NCBI RefSeq assembly: GCF_004005845.1
Contig: NZ_SADE01000002.1
Span: 310,421 to 374,420, forward strand
Direction: 5' to 3'
DNA from: Hwanghaeella grinnelliae
Lineage (GTDB): Bacteria > Pseudomonadota > Alphaproteobacteria > UBA8366 > Aestuariispiraceae
Length of the DNA: 64,000 nt
Positions 62,166 through 64,000 of the stretch are shown one piece after another; positions within the stretch are counted from its first letter, which is position 1; each line of letters starts with the position of its first letter. The notes under the pieces were generated by a model, which was not told where the DNA came from, did no database searches, and was given only the letters and a program-made list of their open reading frames with translations. The translations under genes were made by a program, and so were the position numbers.

Positions 62166-62915
62166 ATGGCTGAAACAAGCGAACCACGCCTTGCGGTGCT
62201 GATCGACGCGGATAATGCGTCGGCGAAGATCGCGGATGGGCTTTTTGAGGAGATCGCGAAGATCGGTGAGGCCAGCGTGCGGCGGATCTATGGCGATTTT
62301 TCCGGCACGCGGCTGAAATCCTGGGCGGAGGTCTTGTCCAAACACGCGATCACGGCGAGCCAGAACTTCGCCAATACCACGGGTAAGAACGCGTCCGACA
62401 TCGCCCTGGTGATCGAGGCGATGGACCTGCTGCATAGCGGCCGGTTCGACGGGTTCTGCCTGGTGTCGTCGGACAGCGACTTCACGCGGCTTGCCTCGCG
62501 CATTCGCGAACAGGGTGTGGATGTCTATGGTTTCGGCGAACAGAAAACGCCGGAGAGTTTCCGCCAAGCCTGCCGCCGGTTCATCTATACGGAAAACCTG
62601 TTGCCCGGCGCGGCCAATGCGGAAACCCAGTCCGAGCCCGACGCCCCACCCGGCAAGGCGCTGAAATCGCCCAGCGCGGCAACCCCGCTGCTGCGCAAAG
62701 CCATCGCGCAATTGGAAGACGATGACGGCTGGGTGGGCCTGGGCGCGGTCGGCAAGCAGCTTGCGAACCTGGCATCGGATTTCGACTCCCGGACTTACGG
62801 ACAGGCCAAGCTGATGGGCCTGGTGGAGAAGACCGGGTCTTTCGAGATCAAGAAGGAAGGCGGCATGATCTATGTCCGCGCCAAATCCCGGAGCAAGAGC
62901 AAGGGGCCGAAATAG
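62166..62915 (+). CDS. NYN-domain ribonuclease-like protein with OST-HTH (LOTUS) domain
   Basis: A 249-residue protein. The NYN (PIN-like) domain at about 8-145 shows the acidic set: AVLIDADNAS (Asp14, Asp16), GKNASDIALVIEAMDLL (Asp near 78) and LVSSDSDFTRLASRIRE (Asp near 101 and 103). After a linker, LRKAIAQLEDDDGWVGLGAV and KLMGLVEKTGSFEIKKEG (about 178-235) form an OST-HTH/LOTUS RNA-binding domain. Likely an RNA nuclease; target unknown. A MarP/LabA-like NYN protein is the nearest description. Confidence 0.88.
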   Translation: MAETSEPRLAVLIDADNASAKIADGLFEEIAKIGEASVRRIYGDFSGTRLKSWAEVLSKHAITASQNFANTTGKNASDIALVIEAMDLLHSGRFDGFCLVSSDSDFTRLASRIREQGVDVYGFGEQKTPESFRQACRRFIYTENLLPGAANAETQSEPDAPPGKALKSPSAATPLLRKAIAQLEDDDGWVGLGAVGKQLANLASDFDSRTYGQAKLMGLVEKTGSFEIKKEGGMIYVRAKSRSKSKGPK

Positions 62916-62936
62916 GGGCCGGTAATCGAATGGGGA

Positions 62937-64000
62937 TCAGGCCACCGCGACTTCCCGCACGATGCGGTCTTCCGGGAATCGGACCGTGACGGTCGTGCCC
63001 TTGGCGGGGATGGATTCGATGGTCATCGAGCCCTGATGCAGGCGCATCATGGCGCGTACAAGCGGCAGGCCGAGGCCGGTCCCCTGATCGTTGCGGATAT
63101 AGGCTGAGCCGGTTTGAGCGAACGGCTCAACCGCCTGGCCGATTTCCGCCCGTGTCATGCCGACGCCGGTGTCGATGACGCTGATGGCAAGCCGTTCATC
63201 CGTTTCCAAGGCCGTCCTGACCGTGACGCAGCCGCCCTGATCGGTGAATTTGATGGCGTTGGAGGTGAGGTTGATGAGCACCTGCTTCACCAGCCGCCGG
63301 TCGGCGTGCAGTGCGGGCAGATTGTACGCCCCGTCAAAGGCCAGGGTGACCCCCGCTTTTCGGACATTCGGTTCCACCAACCGCAGCACTTCATCGACGA
63401 CTATACCGACATCGACATCGGTTTCGTGCAGATCGAGCTTGCCGGCTTCGATCCGGGAATGTTCCAGCAGATCGTTGATCAGGGACAGCAGATGGCCGCC
63501 GGCCTCACGTATGGATTTTGTGTAATCCTCATACTTCCCGTTACCGCCGAGCGGTCCGAAGCTTTCCAGCTCCATCGCTTCGGCGAAGCCGATGATGGCA
63601 TTCAGGGGGGTGCGCAGCTCGTGGCTCATGCTGGCCAGGAAGGAGGATTTCGCCTGGCTTGCGCTTTCCGCCGCCGATTTCGCGCGGACCAGCTCGTTCA
63701 TCGTCTTTTCCAGATACAGCATGTGCTGGTTCACCCGGCCGACGACCTGATTGTATTTCTGCGCCACGGGTTCGATCTCGGACCCGATATGGATGCGGAC
63801 CGGCTGCAGATGGGAATCCGCATCCTGGTTCTTTTCCATGTCGTCGATGATGTCGATGATGGGTGAGCTTTCATCGTGTTCGAAGACGTTGAGGCCCACG
63901 CGTTCCCCTTCCGCCGAGACGCGCAGCGGCAGTACCCTGTTCAGCAGTTTGAACAACACGAAGGCGACGCCGAAACTATAGGTGCCGATGGCCAGCACGC
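62937..64000 (-). CDS. Sensor histidine kinase (N-terminus beyond window)
   Basis: About 354 C-terminal residues of a hybrid-free HisKA kinase. The H-box is SFLASMSHELRTPLNAIIGF (phospho-His), preceded by a coiled coil. HATPase_c boxes follow: INLTSNAIKFTDQGG, VIDTGVGM and GTGLGLPLVRAMM. A short hydrophobic segment at the window edge (LAIGTYSFGVAFVLFKLL) is likely the last membrane helix; the true start is outside. The FAEAMELESFGPLGGN insert after the H-box is typical of alphaproteobacterial PAS-linked kinases. Confidence 0.9.
   Translation of the reverse strand, partial: VLAIGTYSFGVAFVLFKLLNRVLPLRVSAEGERVGLNVFEHDESSPIIDIIDDMEKNQDADSHLQPVRIHIGSEIEPVAQKYNQVVGRVNQHMLYLEKTMNELVRAKSAAESASQAKSSFLASMSHELRTPLNAIIGFAEAMELESFGPLGGNGKYEDYTKSIREAGGHLLSLINDLLEHSRIEAGKLDLHETDVDVGIVVDEVLRLVEPNVRKAGVTLAFDGAYNLPALHADRRLVKQVLINLTSNAIKFTDQGGCVTVRTALETDERLAISVIDTGVGMTRAEIGQAVEPFAQTGSAYIRNDQGTGLGLPLVRAMMRLHQGSMTIESIPAKGTTVTVRFPEDRIVREVAVA

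Overview
The window reads as a chromosomal segment of a high-GC alphaproteobacterium, most likely Rhodospirillales-like. The basis is gene order (aroA-cmk-rpsA-ihfB-lapA, pyrF, trpF-trpB-trpA-accD-folC, trxA/addA/addB/murU/amgK/tsaE, argB-engB-yidC-rnpA-rpmH), the FYDLN-type acidic protein and the DUF4864 protein. No rRNA, CRISPR array, intact transposase, integrase or prophage was seen. The assignment rests on gene content only.

Layout. 1-2119: a truncated zinc alcohol dehydrogenase divergent from a GntR/FCD regulator, then a gene relic with an in-frame stop. 2120-8030: an accessory region of visibly lower GC, ending at the 3' end of a tRNA-Ala(GGC) gene. It holds a two-helix membrane protein bracketed by inverted GTGACAG-type motifs, a ParD antitoxin with a ParE toxin broken by a stop codon, an IS21 end with the last codons of istB, and a compact set of HD-domain phosphohydrolase, radical SAM protein and divergent thymidylate-kinase-like protein. 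A relic of a REP-associated (Y1) transposase start follows. 8030-13640: core genes (FYDLN protein, aroA, cmk, rpsA, ihfB). 13752-31470: the lapA-pyrF-trpF-trpBA-accD-folC backbone, interrupted by metabolic cargo: an FAD oxidoreductase with a small monooxygenase-like protein, an XRE regulator with an MFS permease, an exonuclease, a dehydratase, a GFA protein, an S9 and an M20 peptidase, and an AraC regulator between trpF and trpB. 31516-46408 is mostly leftward core: trxA; the overlapping set tsaE-amgK-murU-addB-addA (cell-wall sugar salvage, tRNA modification and double-strand-break repair); a rightward ferredoxin-NADP reductase; then argB, engB, yidC, rnpA and rpmH. 46835-57638: a VTT membrane protein, a histidine kinase, a P1-type peptidase, an O-methyltransferase, a peptide-type ABC importer without its ATPase, a xanthine phosphoribosyltransferase, a DUF4864 protein and an OmpA-like lipoprotein. 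58272-60214: a tRNA-Arg(ACG), a 95-bp tandem duplication, a second ParD/ParE module whose toxin is also broken, a lipoprotein and a full-length decayed copy of the same tRNA-Arg, which looks like a small island between a tRNA and its copy. 60553-64000: a DUF4173 membrane protein, a NYN/OST-HTH protein and a truncated histidine kinase.

The best candidate for an undescribed system is the HD phosphohydrolase / radical SAM / thymidylate kinase set at 4284-7826. All three members plausibly act on nucleotides. They lie in a compositionally distinct region at a tRNA gene, beside a toxin-antitoxin relic and transposon remnants. An antiphage or nucleotide-modifying role is inference only.
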